Shown here: piece by piece, positions 46,172-57,172 of the stretch
Position numbering within the stretch: position 1 is the stretch's first letter
Layout: every line of letters begins with the position of its first letter
Assembly: GCA_037043455.1 (NCBI GenBank)
Contig: JAWPHD010011268.1
Coordinates: 1-64,000 of the forward strand
DNA: 64,000 bases
Origin: Cyrtodaria siliqua
Taxonomy: Eukaryota; Mollusca; Bivalvia; Adapedonta; Hiatellidae
Reading direction: 5' to 3'
Position numbers and translations under genes: made by a program
The notes under the pieces: model-generated
The model's database searches: none
Told to the model about the DNA's origin: nothing
What the model saw: the letters and a program-made list of their open reading frames with translations, nothing else

Positions 46172-47663
46172 TGCACCTATCAATATTTTGCCCCAGGGGG
46201 GGGGGGGGGGGGGGGGGGGCGGGCGGCGGGCAGACCCCGGGGAATTAGACAATCCTTTCTTTTTGGGGTCTAATTCCCCACCCTAGAGCCAATAATTTTG
46301 TCTAAATCCCCATAGTGGGAGATGCTTAAATTGTGAATCAAATGCCCCGGGGGTGAAGCAAGCTAGCGCCAATATTGCCAGTTTAGCATTTTTCCACCAT
46401 GAACTGGCTACAAATCAGCTAAAACAATGTCAGCAATTCGACAGTTTAAACAATGGTTTATGGAGAAAAACCTAGCATCAATTAAATACTTTTGTATTCT
46501 GATAGTGATGGCCCCCTTTAGTAAGAGATCTCGTGCACAACAGATAAAACTTGAAGCTGCGTTCATGGATCACATGTGCCCTTTTGTCACCAAAAAAATG
46601 CAATTGACATATATACAGGTGCGAATCTAAGTGCCTCCCCTATTTTGGTGCTCACTCGGTGAATTAAAACTTGATAATCAACAAAAAGCAACAATTATCC
46701 TCTATTTAATTTGGGTCCTGGACATTTTTGTTAAGAAGGTAGCATAGGCCGTAGGGTTGCTTGAAACATAGATTATTTTGCATTATTTTTATTACACCAA
46801 CACCACAGCATACAGTACTGAAAGATTAAATTTGCTGGTATACAATTTAATAGTTCACAATTAATTACCTTTTTTGATATAACATTAACTGTTGCAGCAT
46901 ATTAAAAACCTGAAAAAAAGATGTACCAAAAAAGGAAAAAAGTGATTTATTCTTATATAAATGTTATTTACAGTTTAATACACTGCCTACAAATATGAAG
47001 TTTATTTAGCATACAATATCGAAAACACAGCACACACAACTTTAATATCGCATGAACATACTGTTTTTAATATTTCTATGAAATAACCAAAATGTACAAG
47101 GAGAGTATTAAATCCAAATAATGTGGCCAATGAGTGGGTCTATATTTTATATGAAATGGTAAAATTTATTTACTTTTTATATTTAAACCTATATATTTTT
47201 GGAAATCAATTACATAAGGCTTAAAAACATTTTTTCTATTTTCGTAACAAATTCGTCTATCTTCCTTTGATTGGGACCGTGAAGGTCATCGCGAAAACAC
47301 ACGACAATAGAATGGCATTACGAAGAAAATACTATACGTCAACAGAAATGAATAAGAACATTTCCTGTATACCTTTAAATAGCTTAGACAGGTCTGGGGA
47401 TATTACCCCAACCCAATCACACATGTCTTGGACAGAAAAATGTGATTTAAACGCTTCCATTTTTTTCAAAATTTCCGCCATTTTGTTAATACAAATGGTT
47501 TGTCTAAATCCCGGGTACCGAGTCGTAAAATCCGGCCAGTCTATTTCCCGGGACCCGGAATAATTCGGCGTGTCAAACTCCCGCCTATCGGGGACCGTCT
47601 TCTTGTCTAAAGTCCCCTGTATGCCCGCCGCCCCCCCCCTGGGGCAAAATATTGATAGGTGCA
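46172..47663. mobile_element. 1.49 kb TIR transposon with TAA target duplication
   Basis: The ends are inverted copies: TGCACCTATCAATATTTTGC on the left, its complement on the right, continuing through a G run and GGCGGGCA to about 60-75 bp of terminal inverted repeat. TAA is duplicated at 46169-46171 and 47664-47666, and the undisturbed site in copy 1 reads CCGTTAACGG. A 3 bp TAA duplication fits PIF/Harbinger-type integration. The left end has expanded to more than 25 consecutive G. No transposase is recognised, so it is non-autonomous. Near the right end on the minus strand, 47481-47373 reads MAEILKKMEAFKS...SKLFK and ends at AAAG/GTATAC, possibly a captured first exon. Confidence 0.9.
47373..47481 (-). 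CDS. Possible captured exon inside the TIR transposon
   Basis: ATG context followed by 36 codons (MAEILKKMEAFKSHF...) with balanced composition in AT-rich surroundings, ending at a donor-like AAAG/GTATAC. No domain is recognised. Chance is possible for so short a frame. Confidence 0.2.
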
Positions 47664-47692
47664 TAACGGTCAAACACATCTTATTGGAATGT

Positions 47693-47728
<36 letters not shown>

Positions 47729-47960
47729 TCTTTATTTAAAGAAGGTTAACACATTATGACATACTATCAAGATATACACATCATATTTTCAATGCGGCCT
47801 TCTGCACATGAATTAACAAACATTTAGTGCTTTTAACAAATACACTAACAATAAAAACATTCAATCTTCGACAAACACTCAGTTATATTTGAATATAGAA
47901 GAAATCTAAGAAGTCTTACATAATGTACATATATATCCAAGCAAAAAAAAAAAAAAAATA

Positions 47961-48629
47961 TCATTCATGTAATGTGCATTTTGCAATAAACATTTTATAA
48001 TTATATTTAAATGACTGGATAGTAGGAAGAGAACGTATGTCGACCGGTATATTGTTCCAAACGTGTCGACCAAAGTCGCTAAAGGTGTCTTTCATGTATT
48101 TAGTTAGCGGTTTTTGTGTAACAAGATCATTTCGTGTAGCTGATCTGAGATTATACCTATTATTACATGAGAATGTCAAAAGTTGTGATATGTAATTAGG
48201 AGCTAGGTTGTTTATTGATTTATATATCAACACACCAGTATGATAATGACATCTGTTATGAAAAGAAAGCCACTGAAGTTCAACGAACATATCCTTAGAA
48301 TTAGTTCGAAAAGGTTTGTTTAATATTATTCTAGCTGCTCTTTTTTGAATTTTATGTATTTTATCTTCTATTTTTTTGCTTTTACCCCATACAGTACAGC
48401 AATAATCAAATGTAGACATAATATAGGCATTATAAAACATAATTTTCATATCATATGTTAAATAGTAAGATATACGTTTCAATAAGGCAATTTTAGAATT
48501 GAGTTTGGAACACATTTTCGCTATTTGTACATTCCAAGACAAAGTTCTGTCAACATAAACTCCAAGGACCTTTTGAACTGCGACATTTTCTATACATAAA
48601 CTATCAACAGTTAATTTCAATATATCCAC
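47961..48629 (-). pseudogene. L2/CR1-like LINE, C-terminal segment
   Basis: 222 codons after the YADD domain, with VLGVYVDRTLSWNVQI, FDYCCTVWG, IQKRAARIIL and YNLRSATRNDL, typical of the thumb and C-terminal part in L2/CR1/Rex-type elements. A one-step frameshift separates it from the reverse transcriptase. Confidence 0.85.
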
Positions 48630-49764
48630 GTTTGAGCTTGTGATTAGTTCCTATGACCATGCATTTAGTTTTCGCTGGATGTAATGACATATTATTCAAA
48701 ATACACCACTTATTTATAATATTCAAACGATCTTGAAGTCTATTTTGTACATCCAAAATATTATAATCAGATTCGTATACTGTAGTATCATCTGCATAAA
48801 TATCTGTATTTCCAGAGGTAGATGCGAATGCAATGTCATTTATGTACAATAGAAATAGCAATGGACCTAGTATTGATCCCTGAGGAACACCTGAAGTAAC
48901 TTTAAGCATCTCGGATTTTAAAGTTTTAACCTTTATCAATTGTTTTCTATTCGAAAGATATGAATCAAATAATTTAACGGTATTGTCTGAAAAATGGTAA
49001 AGTTTCAATTTGTGTATCAATATTCTATGGTCTACAAGATCGAATGCCTTTCTTAGATCAAGAAATACAGCTCCAAATATTTTTGAAATTGTTGGTAAGA
49101 TTGAAATTGGACGATAATTACATGGGTCGTCTTTATTTCCATTTTTGTGTATAGGAATCACACAAGCCTCCTTAAAAGTATCAGGGAACACTCCCGTTTG
49201 TATGCTGTTATTTATGATTAAAGCTATGGAGGATGTTATGTAATCACCACAATATTTTAAAATTCTAGGACCAACACCGTCTATACCTGTTGATTTGTTA
49301 CTATCAAGTTTATCAATAAACTTTCTAACTTCAAAAGGTGTTATGAGTTTTATACTAAATGAAGCATATTTCAATTTAATATCAAGTTGTTGCCGTAATT
49401 CAGAGAAATCTCCTTTTACAAAACTCGTCTTTTTAACAATGTTTGAAATATTTATAAAATGTTCATTTAATGCATTAATAATATTTAATTGTCCTGATAT
49501 GATATGATCATTTTTGATTAGCCTATCAGGAATTGAAATGCCTCCATTGTTTTCTTTTCCCGTTTTGGAAATGCTTTTTAAGTTTTTCCACATATATTTT
49601 GGGCTTTTATTTTCTTTAATAGCGTTGTTATAAAAGTTTTTCTTATTTTTCTTTATCATGGATGAAATTTTATTGCGTAATAATTTATATTGTTCAAACT
49701 GTTTTTCTTTATGTAGCTTATCTCTCTGATAAATAGCGTTCTTAATCTCATCAGTAAACCACAA
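48604..49764 (-). pseudogene. L2/CR1-like reverse transcriptase, internally deleted
   Basis: 386 codons with the reverse transcriptase motifs PISILPTISKIF, FLDLRKAFDLVDH, SGVPQGSILGP and IYADDTTVY. About 70 residues that normally lie between SKIFE and GAVFLDLRKAF are missing in frame. The endonuclease is absent through 5' truncation. The frame shifts into 48629-47961 near KRGYIEINC. Confidence 0.88.
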
Positions 49765-50257
49765 CTGTAGACTTTGATCCTATACGTCAAAGGTACTACA
49801 ATGTTAATACTATGAAAGAGTTATTTGATACTGTAGATTTTAGTCTTGTTTTAGATTTCCTAAAAGAGATCAGACTATATAAATCATTATAATGTGTTCT
49901 TATATATATTTACTTGTTTATATGCCCGTTGACGGGCATTTGTTGATTTACATACATAGTTTATATTACACCTTATCATCCCTTATTTTTTAATAGTTTT
50001 ATCTTTATATATTTACACTAATTTTTAAATAATACTTCATTTTTCATCAATTTTTGCGCACAATATGACCTATTTATGTGTCGACGTGCCGTAAAACACC
50101 ATTCATTCATAACTCGTCTATGGAATTGACATGCTTTTTATGTGCGATTTTATTTTGTCCAGTATATTTTTGAGTGGGTGACACTCAGATGAAATGTTGT
50201 ATTATTATGTTCAAGAAATCCTATCGGATCTAAAATGTTAACCAAAACTTGGAATGA

Positions 50258-50481
50258 ATTGAATTGAATTGAATGTTGTTTAACGGCACAGCAACACAGT
50301 ATAGGTTATTTAGAGCCGCATCAGAGAGAGGGGAAGGATACATAGGAATCCGGGAACCTGCCCTACTCTTATTATCGAATAGGTTCCTATGGTTCTTTTA
50401 CGTGCTCGGAGGATAGACCGATACACGGGACCGCCCGGTTTACGTCCCCATCCGACGGACGAGGCTGAGGGAAAGTGTCTT
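50258..50481 (-). mobile_element. SINE with (CAATT)n tail and 13 bp TSD
   Basis: Flanked by AAACTTGGAATGA at 50245-50257 and 50482-50494. The element is 224 bp; its 3' end (plus-strand left) has three AATTG units and then a segment which, on the minus strand, reads ACCTATACTGTGTTGCTGTG and on to CCGTTAAACAACATTCAA. This matches the 3' terminus of the main LINE family. The head side has GGATGGGGACGTAAAC, shared with 63465-63605. No tRNA-like head is left, so it is 5'-truncated. Confidence 0.88.
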
Positions 50482-50639
50482 AAACTTGGAATGACAAATA
50501 GAAAACAAAGTCAGTTAACATTGTCCGTGCGTTTATTTCTCTATTTGTTGATTGCTAAGTTGTCTGTTACTAGGTTGCTAGTTCAGCACATCAGTTTCCT
50601 ATGTATACATGAATCGCTATCTGATTAAACATAAACATA

Positions 50640-51352
50640 CACACATGTATACTGCTACACAATAAGTCAGTATTGCCGTGTACATATACGCATGTATAAT
50701 GCTACACAATAAGTCAGTATTGCCATGCACATATACGCATGTATACTGCTACACAATAAGTCAGTATTGCTATGTACATATACACATGTATAGTATTGCC
50801 ATGCATATATACGCATGTATACTGCTACACAATAAGTCAGTATTGCCATGTACATATACACATGTATGCTGCTACACAATAAGTCAGTATTGCCATGCAC
50901 ATATACGCATGTATACTGCTACACAATAAGTCAGTATTGCCATGTAAATATACACATGTATACTGCTACACAATAAGTCAGTATTGCCATGCACATATAA
51001 GCATGTATACTGCTACACAATAAGTCGGTATTGCCATGTTCATATACACATGTATACTGCTACACAATAAGTCAGTATTGCCATGCACATATAAGCATGT
51101 ATACTGCTACACAATAAGTCAGTATTGCCATGTACATATACACATGTATACTGCTACACAATAAGTCGGTATTGCCATGCACATATAGGCATGTATACTG
51201 CTACACAATAAGTCAGTATTGCCATGTACATATACACATGTATACTGCTACACAATAAGTCAGTATTGCCATGCACATATACGCATGTATACTGCTTCAC
51301 AATAAGTCAATAGTGCCTTGTACATATACACATGTATACTGCTACACAATAT
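50640..51352. repeat. 47 bp minisatellite (about 15 copies)
   Basis: Core TACTGCTACACAATAAGTCA plus GTATTGCCATG and a CACATATACGCATG or TACATATACACATG segment. Two variants largely alternate, giving a 94 bp dimer pattern. Both strands are open in short stretches only because of the repeat composition. Confidence 0.95.
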
Positions 51353-52250
51353 TTTCCGAAATTGACTACTTTAAACTCAATATTGCATCTATGGGTGAGT
51401 TTTCAATTTCAGAAGTGCTTTCCTGGGGTTCCATGTACGATTTAATGGAATAGCCCAGACAATATTGCCATGTACATAAGTTAAATCAGCTGAATGAAAA
51501 TATACACTAGACAATACTTATAAGTACCCCAGTTTTAAATGCTAATAAAACATTTATTTTCATCATAATTTGCTAAAGTTTAACACACTTTTTTTTTAAA
51601 GTGGCGACTGAATGTAATCCAATTATCAAATTGATTTATTTTCAATGTGAGTTGATGAATCGATTAAAAATATATTGACGAGTTTCATAAGATTTTTTTT
51701 GTCAAAACTGTAAATTTCATTTAAAGCTATGAATGAAGCTATAAAAGTGCAATCTAGTGTACGCTGTTTCTGGTGTGTGTATACCAATGGCGTATTTGTT
51801 GTAAATACGTGTAATTATCTCTAAATATTTAAAATACACCAGATTTTATCATTTCAATTAACAAATTCATTTCATAATTATCACAAAATTATAAGAACAA
51901 AACTGAATCATTGCAATTCATCTAAAAAAAACAACACACTACAGCTATGAGTATTTTTTTTCTTTGTTGGTTAGGAAACAATCATTTTTTATTCTAATGA
52001 TAATAAGGCTTTGGAAAAAGTAACCCTACAGCCAAGATAAAATGATTCTTAACTGTTGAAATATTCTATGATTAATACACTTAATAAAATACTGATAAAA
52101 TAATTTAAAAAATATTTTTCAAATAAGAAAAAAAGATTGCTTGATAACCAACCCTATTTAACAAAAATATTGATTGAGCAAAAGGTAAAATCAGTTCACA
52201 ATATATAATAGTACCAGCACAATAAGTCCATTGAACATTCGCTTGTGTAA
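51353..52250. other. AT-rich unique sequence, no feature seen
   Basis: No long open frame, repeat or RNA signature. A and T runs are frequent. Confidence 0.6.
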
Positions 52251-52425
52251 TTAACCCTTAGCCCACTATGAATGTATAATGGACTGTCCTTTCTTTAAAT
52301 TTAGACCATTCCATTTATGTTACAAAGGGGTGTTTGGTGATATGACGGATGAGCAGCCAGACATTACAAACCCAGATCAGCCTGCGAGTTACTATTGTGG
52401 TTGCCTTTAGCAGGCTAATGGTTAA
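52251..52425. mobile_element. MITE with TTAA duplication and 13 bp TIRs
   Basis: TTAACCCTTAGCC on the left and GGCTAATGGTTAA on the right are inverted copies with one mismatch, including the TTAA at 52251-52254 and 52422-52425. The interior has ATGGACTGTCC, CAAAGGGGTGT and CCAGATCAGCCTGC. I recognise this as resembling a very abundant molluscan MITE type; this is from memory of the consensus, not a search. Confidence 0.75.
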
Positions 52426-52550
52426 GCAAACAAATAGGGAATAATACCAATAATTATCCTGTTAACAAAACAGCTTACGTACAGTGCAAAAGATACAAAA
52501 CATTATAAAATGAATGTATCGGTAGGACACAACACTTGATTTAGTACGAA

Positions 52551-52824
52551 TTGAATTGAATTGAATTGGGGTTTTAAGGCGCACCAACACATGAAAAGGT
52601 TATATGGCGCCTAAAAGGCATGAACATGCCAGGCTCATCTTCCATGTACATCGAGATAAAATATGGAAAATGGGCCTAGAACCTTCTTACCCTGAACTGC
52701 AGAGTTGCTGCAAATTCTATCGTAGAAACTCCATTTACGCTGGAGCCACGTTATTGTTTTTCTGCCACTGCTCTTTTGATGCGAGCGAGATAGCACCTGA
52801 AACAATGCAGGGATCATGATGAAT
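52551..52824 (-). mobile_element. SINE-like element with (CAATT)n tail and 13-14 bp TSD
   Basis: Flanked by GATTTAGTACGAA at 52538-52550 and 52825-52837, extendable by one T. Minus-strand 3' end: ATATAACC...ATGTGTTGGTGCGCCTTAAA followed by (CAATT)n, again LINE-like. The body has GAACTGCAGAGTTGCTGC (plus strand, about 52695) and a GGAGCCACG motif shared with 53970-54223. Confidence 0.85.
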
Positions 52825-52837
52825 GATTTAGTACGAA

Positions 52838-53269
52838 GAAATAAGGGAAAGATGTCAGGTTATTTCAACCAATGGGGCTACTGGTCGTGTTTTCTTCACC
52901 ATTCGATAATTTCATTTGTTGTATTCCAGCAGTAAAACTGAATGTTATTTTTCATCATATTTTTAAACAGCAAAATCATGGCATTTCACTGAAAATATTT
53001 GACAAAACTGATAATTTTTAAAACAACTCATGTCATATTTTGTAATACAACTCATATATTGAGAACCGATTTTACAGCTGTAACATATGACAAATAAATA
53101 AACACAACAACAGACGCTAACAAAGTTAGTAACTAATGATCAACCAGAGTTGTACATATTAATATGAGTATGTTTATATCAAAATGGGGTGACGGGTGGG
53201 GTACTGTTACCAAACTGTAGGACACAAGAGTAATAAATAGAAACTTCAAGGGATATGTTATCAAATAAA
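52838..53269. other. AT-rich unique sequence, no feature seen
   Basis: No coding frame or repeat detected. Confidence 0.55.
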
Positions 53270-53273
53270 TTAA

Positions 53274-53744
53274 AGGGGTTGATGCACTAACATTTATTTA
53301 AAAGGACTCTGAAAACTTGAAAAAAGCTGACAGAATTATCAAAATGCCATGAAAAATAAAGGAAACATCTTGGAACGATGACGTCATCACGCCTTTTTAC
53401 CATATATGGCATATTGACAAAATACATTTTAAAGCAAAGAAAATCACTGCAAATTGATTAAAAATAAATACACAGATGTAAAATATATAAATTGTATTGT
53501 TATAATTCATCAGCAGTGATTTTCTTTGCTTTAAAAGACATTTTGTCAATATGCCATATATGGTAAGAAGGTGCGATGACATCATCGTTACAAGATGTTC
53601 ACCTCCATTTATGTTTCTTTGCAAATTTTCAATAGGGCATATCTCCTTTATTTTTCAAGGCATTTTGATAATTGTTTTGGCTTTTTTAAAGTTTTTCAGA
53701 GACCTTTGAAATAACCCTGGTTTGAAAATAGTGCATCAACCCCT
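53274..53744. mobile_element. 471 bp foldback element with TTAA duplication
   Basis: The ends AGGGGTTGATGCACTA and TAGTGCATCAACCCCT are perfect inverted copies, and pairing continues with interruptions toward the centre. Strong arms (CCATATATGGCATATTGACA, and TTTAAAGCAAAGAAAATCAC with its complement) surround a loop of about 55 bp near 53455-53510. TTAA lies at both edges (53270-53273, 53745-53748). TTAA duplication fits piggyBac or Kolobok-type mobilisation. No coding capacity. Confidence 0.9.
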
Positions 53745-53969
53745 TTAACTGGCCTTCCTTTATAATAATAACTTCTGTAAGATGAAATCTTACTTATTTT
53801 CACTGTTCAACATAACACTGCACTGTAGCAATGACCATATATATATATATGTATTCATATATTTATAGTTAAACACTGAGGAAGTCTTCCAGCCCGCTAG
53901 AACAATCTCTCGCATTTAACTACACTTTTAAGTGTTAACCAGTGAGGTTGGAAAATAAAATCAAAATGA

Positions 53970-54223
53970 ATTGGGGTTTATTGTAAAGCAACACTAAAAC
54001 TTCATATGGCAAAAACAGGCTTGACAATTCCAGACCCACCTCTCCATTTTCATCTAAATTATTATTAAATTAGTGTAGAACATTTTCACCAGCAGAACTG
54101 CAGAGTTGCTGCAAATTCTGCTGTAGACACTCTCTTTACACTGGAGCCATGATCACTGTTTTCTGTCACCACTCCAGCTGCACCTGAATATCACAGCGGT
54201 CATGAAGATTTTCTGCAGGGGAA
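53970..54223 (-). mobile_element. SINE-like element, second copy of the 52551 family
   Basis: Shares GAACTGCAGAGTTGCTGCAA and ACTGGAGCCA with 52551-52824. Its 3' end, read on the minus strand, is CATATGAAGTTTTAGTGTTG followed by an A-rich stretch and CCCCAATTCATT. A 7 bp AAAATGA is possible as TSD (53963-53969, 54224-54230) but is low complexity. Confidence 0.65.
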
Positions 54224-54295
54224 AAAATGACAAAACATGCTTGGAACTAAAGGTTGTTATTTAGTAAAACCATTTGTTTAACTGGGGAAAGGGCC

Positions 54296-54745
54296 ATAAA
54301 TCCGCCAAAAAATCAATCAACTGGAACACGACAAAGACATGCGCAACTAGGCTTGGCAATGATAATCTCTAATAAATTCGGCTGAAATTCGTCCAGGGGA
54401 TCAGAAGAACTAGTCCGGAGAAAGTTTGTGTATGAAAACCTTTAAAGGTCCACAACTCTGCCAAATATCATTCAACTGACATGTGCAACTAGGTAAGGTA
54501 CTAATCATCCTTGCTAAGTTTCATTGAAATTTGGCCAGGGGTTCAGGAGAACTAGTTCAGAAAATGTTTGTGCATTAAAACCTTTAAACTCCACCAAAAA
54601 TCATTCAACCGGAATATGATGAAGATATGCACAATAAGCTTGGTACTGATCATCCCTGAAAAGTTTCACTGAAATCTGGCCAGGGGTTCAGGAGAACTAG
54701 TCCGGAAAAAGTTTGTGACATACAGAGGACAGAGTGGGGGAGACA
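54296..54745. repeat. Three tandem repeats of about 143 bp
   Basis: CAGGGGTTCAGGAGAACTAG followed by T(C/T)CGGA-AAAGTTTGTG recurs at about 54396, 54537 and 54681, with TCATTCAAC and GCAACTAGG words at matching offsets. This resembles the core of another dispersed molluscan repeat. Confidence 0.85.
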
Positions 54746-54775
54746 TAATTTGTGGGAACTCTACACTCTGTCCTA

Positions 54776-56332
54776 TTCTGTCTGGGAGCCACAGGTATTA
54801 ACTCTATTCTTGCCTGGGAACCACACAGACATTATGCAGTGGTCCTATTCTTGGCTGGGAACCGAACCACATAGGCATTATCCCTATTCTTTCTTGTGAA
54901 CCACACAGAAATTAGGCAGTGGTCCTTTTCTTGCCTGGGAACCACACAGACATTAGGCATTATCCCTATTCTTGCCTGGGAACCACACAGACATTAGGCA
55001 GTGGTCCTATTCTTGCCTGGCAACCACACAGACATTAGGCAGTGGCCCTATTCTTGCCTGGGAACCACACAGACATTAGGCATTATCCCTATTCTTGCCT
55101 GGGAACCACAAAGACATTAGGCACAACTACAAATATACATTAGGCAGTGGTCCTATTCTTGCCTGGGACCTAATATGCATTATCCCTATTTTTTCTTGTG
55201 AACCACACAGACATTAGGCAGTGGTCCTATACTTGCCTGGGAACCGCACAGACATTAGGCAGTGGTCCTTTTCTTGTCTAGGAACCACACAGACATTAGG
55301 CAGTGGTCCTATTCTTGCATGGGAACCACGCAGACATTAGGCATTATCCCTTTCTTGCCTGGGAACCACACAGGCATTAGGCAGTAGTCCTATTCTTGCC
55401 TGGGAACCACATGGGCATTATCCATATTCTTTCTTGTGTGGTGTTCTTGTGAACCACAGAGAGACATTAGGCATGATCCTGTTCTTGCTTGTGAACCACA
55501 CAGACATTAGGCAGTGGTCCTATTCTTGCCTGGGAACCACTCATACATTAGGCACTATCCCTTTCTTGCCTTGAAACCACACAGGCATTAGGCATTATCC
55601 CTATTCTTGCCTGGGAACCACACAGACATTAGGCAGTGGTCCTATTCTTGCCTGGGAACCACATAGGCATTATCCATATTCTTGCCTGGGAACTACACAG
55701 ACATTAGGCAGTGATCATATTCTTGCCTGGGAACAACATAGGCATTATCCCTATTCTTGCTTGTGAACCACACAGACATTAGGCAGTGATACTATTCTTG
55801 CTTGTGAACCACACAGACATTAGGCAGTGATACTGTTCTTGCTTGTGAACCACACAGACATTAGGCAGTGATCATATTCTTGCTTGTGAACCACACAGAC
55901 GTTAGGCAGTGATCATATTCTTGCTTGTGAACCACACAGACATTAGTCAGTGATCCTATTCTTGCCTGGGAACCACACAGACATAAGTCAGTGATCCTAT
56001 GCTTGCTTGTGAACCACACAGACATTAGGCAGTGATCCTATTCTTGCCTGGGAACCACACAGACATTAGGCAGTGATCCTATTCTTGCCTGGGAACCACA
56101 CAGACATTAGGCAGTGATCCTATTCTTGCCTGGGAACCACACAGACATTAGTCAGTGATCCTATGCTTGCTTGTGAACCACACAGACATTAGGCAGTGAT
56201 CCTATTCTTGGTTGTGAACCACACAGACATTAGGCAGTGATCCTATTCTTGGTTGTGAACCACACAGACATTAGGCAGTGATCCTATTCTTGGTTGTGAA
56301 CCACACAGACATTAGGCAGTGATCCTATTCTA
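54776..56332. repeat. 41 bp minisatellite (about 38 copies)
   Basis: Core CCTATTCTTGCCTGGGAACC followed by ACACAGACATTAGGCAGTGAT. Variants (TTGTGAACC, GCATTATCCC) are interspersed, with the most regular copies at the right end (from about 55960). Confidence 0.95.
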
Positions 56333-56923
56333 GATCCGAGTCATTACGCAGCAGCCCTATTCTCGCCCAGGAACCACAATCCTTGGTTGAAGCCAACTGG
56401 ACAATGAACTTTTATTTGTGATAACATATCAACCTATAACTGTCAGATATAACATGTAACAAAAACAATGAAGCATTCCATATACAGGACTGCTTACAGA
56501 CAATAGTTTGTATAAATCTAATTACAATGACCATCTATCTGTACTTGTATAAATATATCACTTCATCATACAGCTGCGATCCTCCGAGTATCAGAAGTAA
56601 TATGTGTCACTTGTTGTAATGTTGTGCCTAAAACAACATCATTAATATAAGTCTGTTTTTGTACTAATTATGGTATTGGTCGTTTATTTAAATATTGATT
56701 TTAAAAATATAAGTCTCACAGAAACTTTTTGTTAACTACATGATTTGAAGAAAACTTTGAATACAGATTATTGCGAAAAGGCTTTAAAAGTAACTGATGT
56801 AAACTGTAAAAGTACTACAACAGTCATAGACATATTGTCATAGAGATATACCCACATCTGTGTCTTGCTATTAAACTAAACTGTATACAAGATCAAAAGG
56901 ATGAATGCTAGACAAATAATAAA
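56333..56923. other. AT-rich unique sequence, no feature seen
   Basis: No coding frame, repeat or RNA signature found. Confidence 0.55.
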
Positions 56924-56926
56924 TAA

Positions 56927-57169
56927 GGCCATCCTTAAAAAAGCATTTGTTTGCTGTTTCCTGACCCAGGATTTCCTAAATGGGTAGGTAGGTAGGTGAT
57001 TTTTTTTGCCAAGAACAGTTAACACCTTAAGAATTAAAGAAAATTATACTGAAGATAGAAACAAAAACAAATATTAATGTTAAAAGAATTGCTATCAAAG
57101 ATTTTGGGTAGGGCCCTTTTTCCTGGGTAGGTATGGAAACAGCAAACAAACAGTTTTTTATGGTCGGCC
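56927..57169. mobile_element. 243 bp TIR element (MITE) with TAA duplication
   Basis: The left end GGCCATCCTTAAAAAA...TTTGTTTGCTGTTTCC is mirrored at the right end by GGAAACAGCAAACAAACAG and TTTTTTATGGTCGGCC, about 45 bp of imperfect inverted repeat. TAA flanks both sides (56924-56926, 57170-57172). GGCC ends with TAA duplication fit PIF/Harbinger-derived MITEs. The interior has GGTAGGTAGGTAGG. Confidence 0.82.
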
Positions 57170-57172
57170 TAA

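Larger units (their letters stand above)
47696..49765 (-). mobile_element. L2/CR1-like LINE, 5'-truncated, inserted in LINE copy 8
   Basis: The (ATT)n tail appears as (AAT)n at 47696-47726 on the plus strand. It is flanked by TGTA at 47692-47695 and 49766-49769, where copy 8 reads GAATGTGTA/GACTTTG without interruption in other copies. It starts after the endonuclease. The short microsatellite tail and C-terminal region without RNase H distinguish it from the main family. Confidence 0.88.
45800..50110 (+). mobile_element. LINE copy 8, 5'-truncated, split by two other elements
   Basis: Own segments: 45800-46171, 47664-47695 and 49766-50110. It starts at ATAATTGATAATG in RNase H directly after the tail of copy 7. 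It is subfamily A at its 3' end (MKELFDTVDF, CCCGTTGACGGG at 49926). The first interruption is a TIR transposon with TAA duplication; the second is an L2/CR1-like LINE. Confidence 0.88.

Noticed and set aside
18277..50110. Endogenous retrovirus or LTR retrotransposon
   Set aside because: RNase H and zinc knuckles are present, but there are no LTRs, protease, integrase or envelope. APE-type endonuclease, variable 5' truncation, TSDs of 9-12 bp and a simple-repeat tail are those of a non-LTR element.
45800..50110. Copy 8 as a simple tandem duplication of copy 7
   Set aside because: The 3' ends belong to different subfamilies (A versus B), so the two were separate insertions.
50640..51352. CRISPR array
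   Set aside because: There are no unique spacers; the whole 47 bp unit repeats. The same applies to the 41 bp array at 54776-56332.
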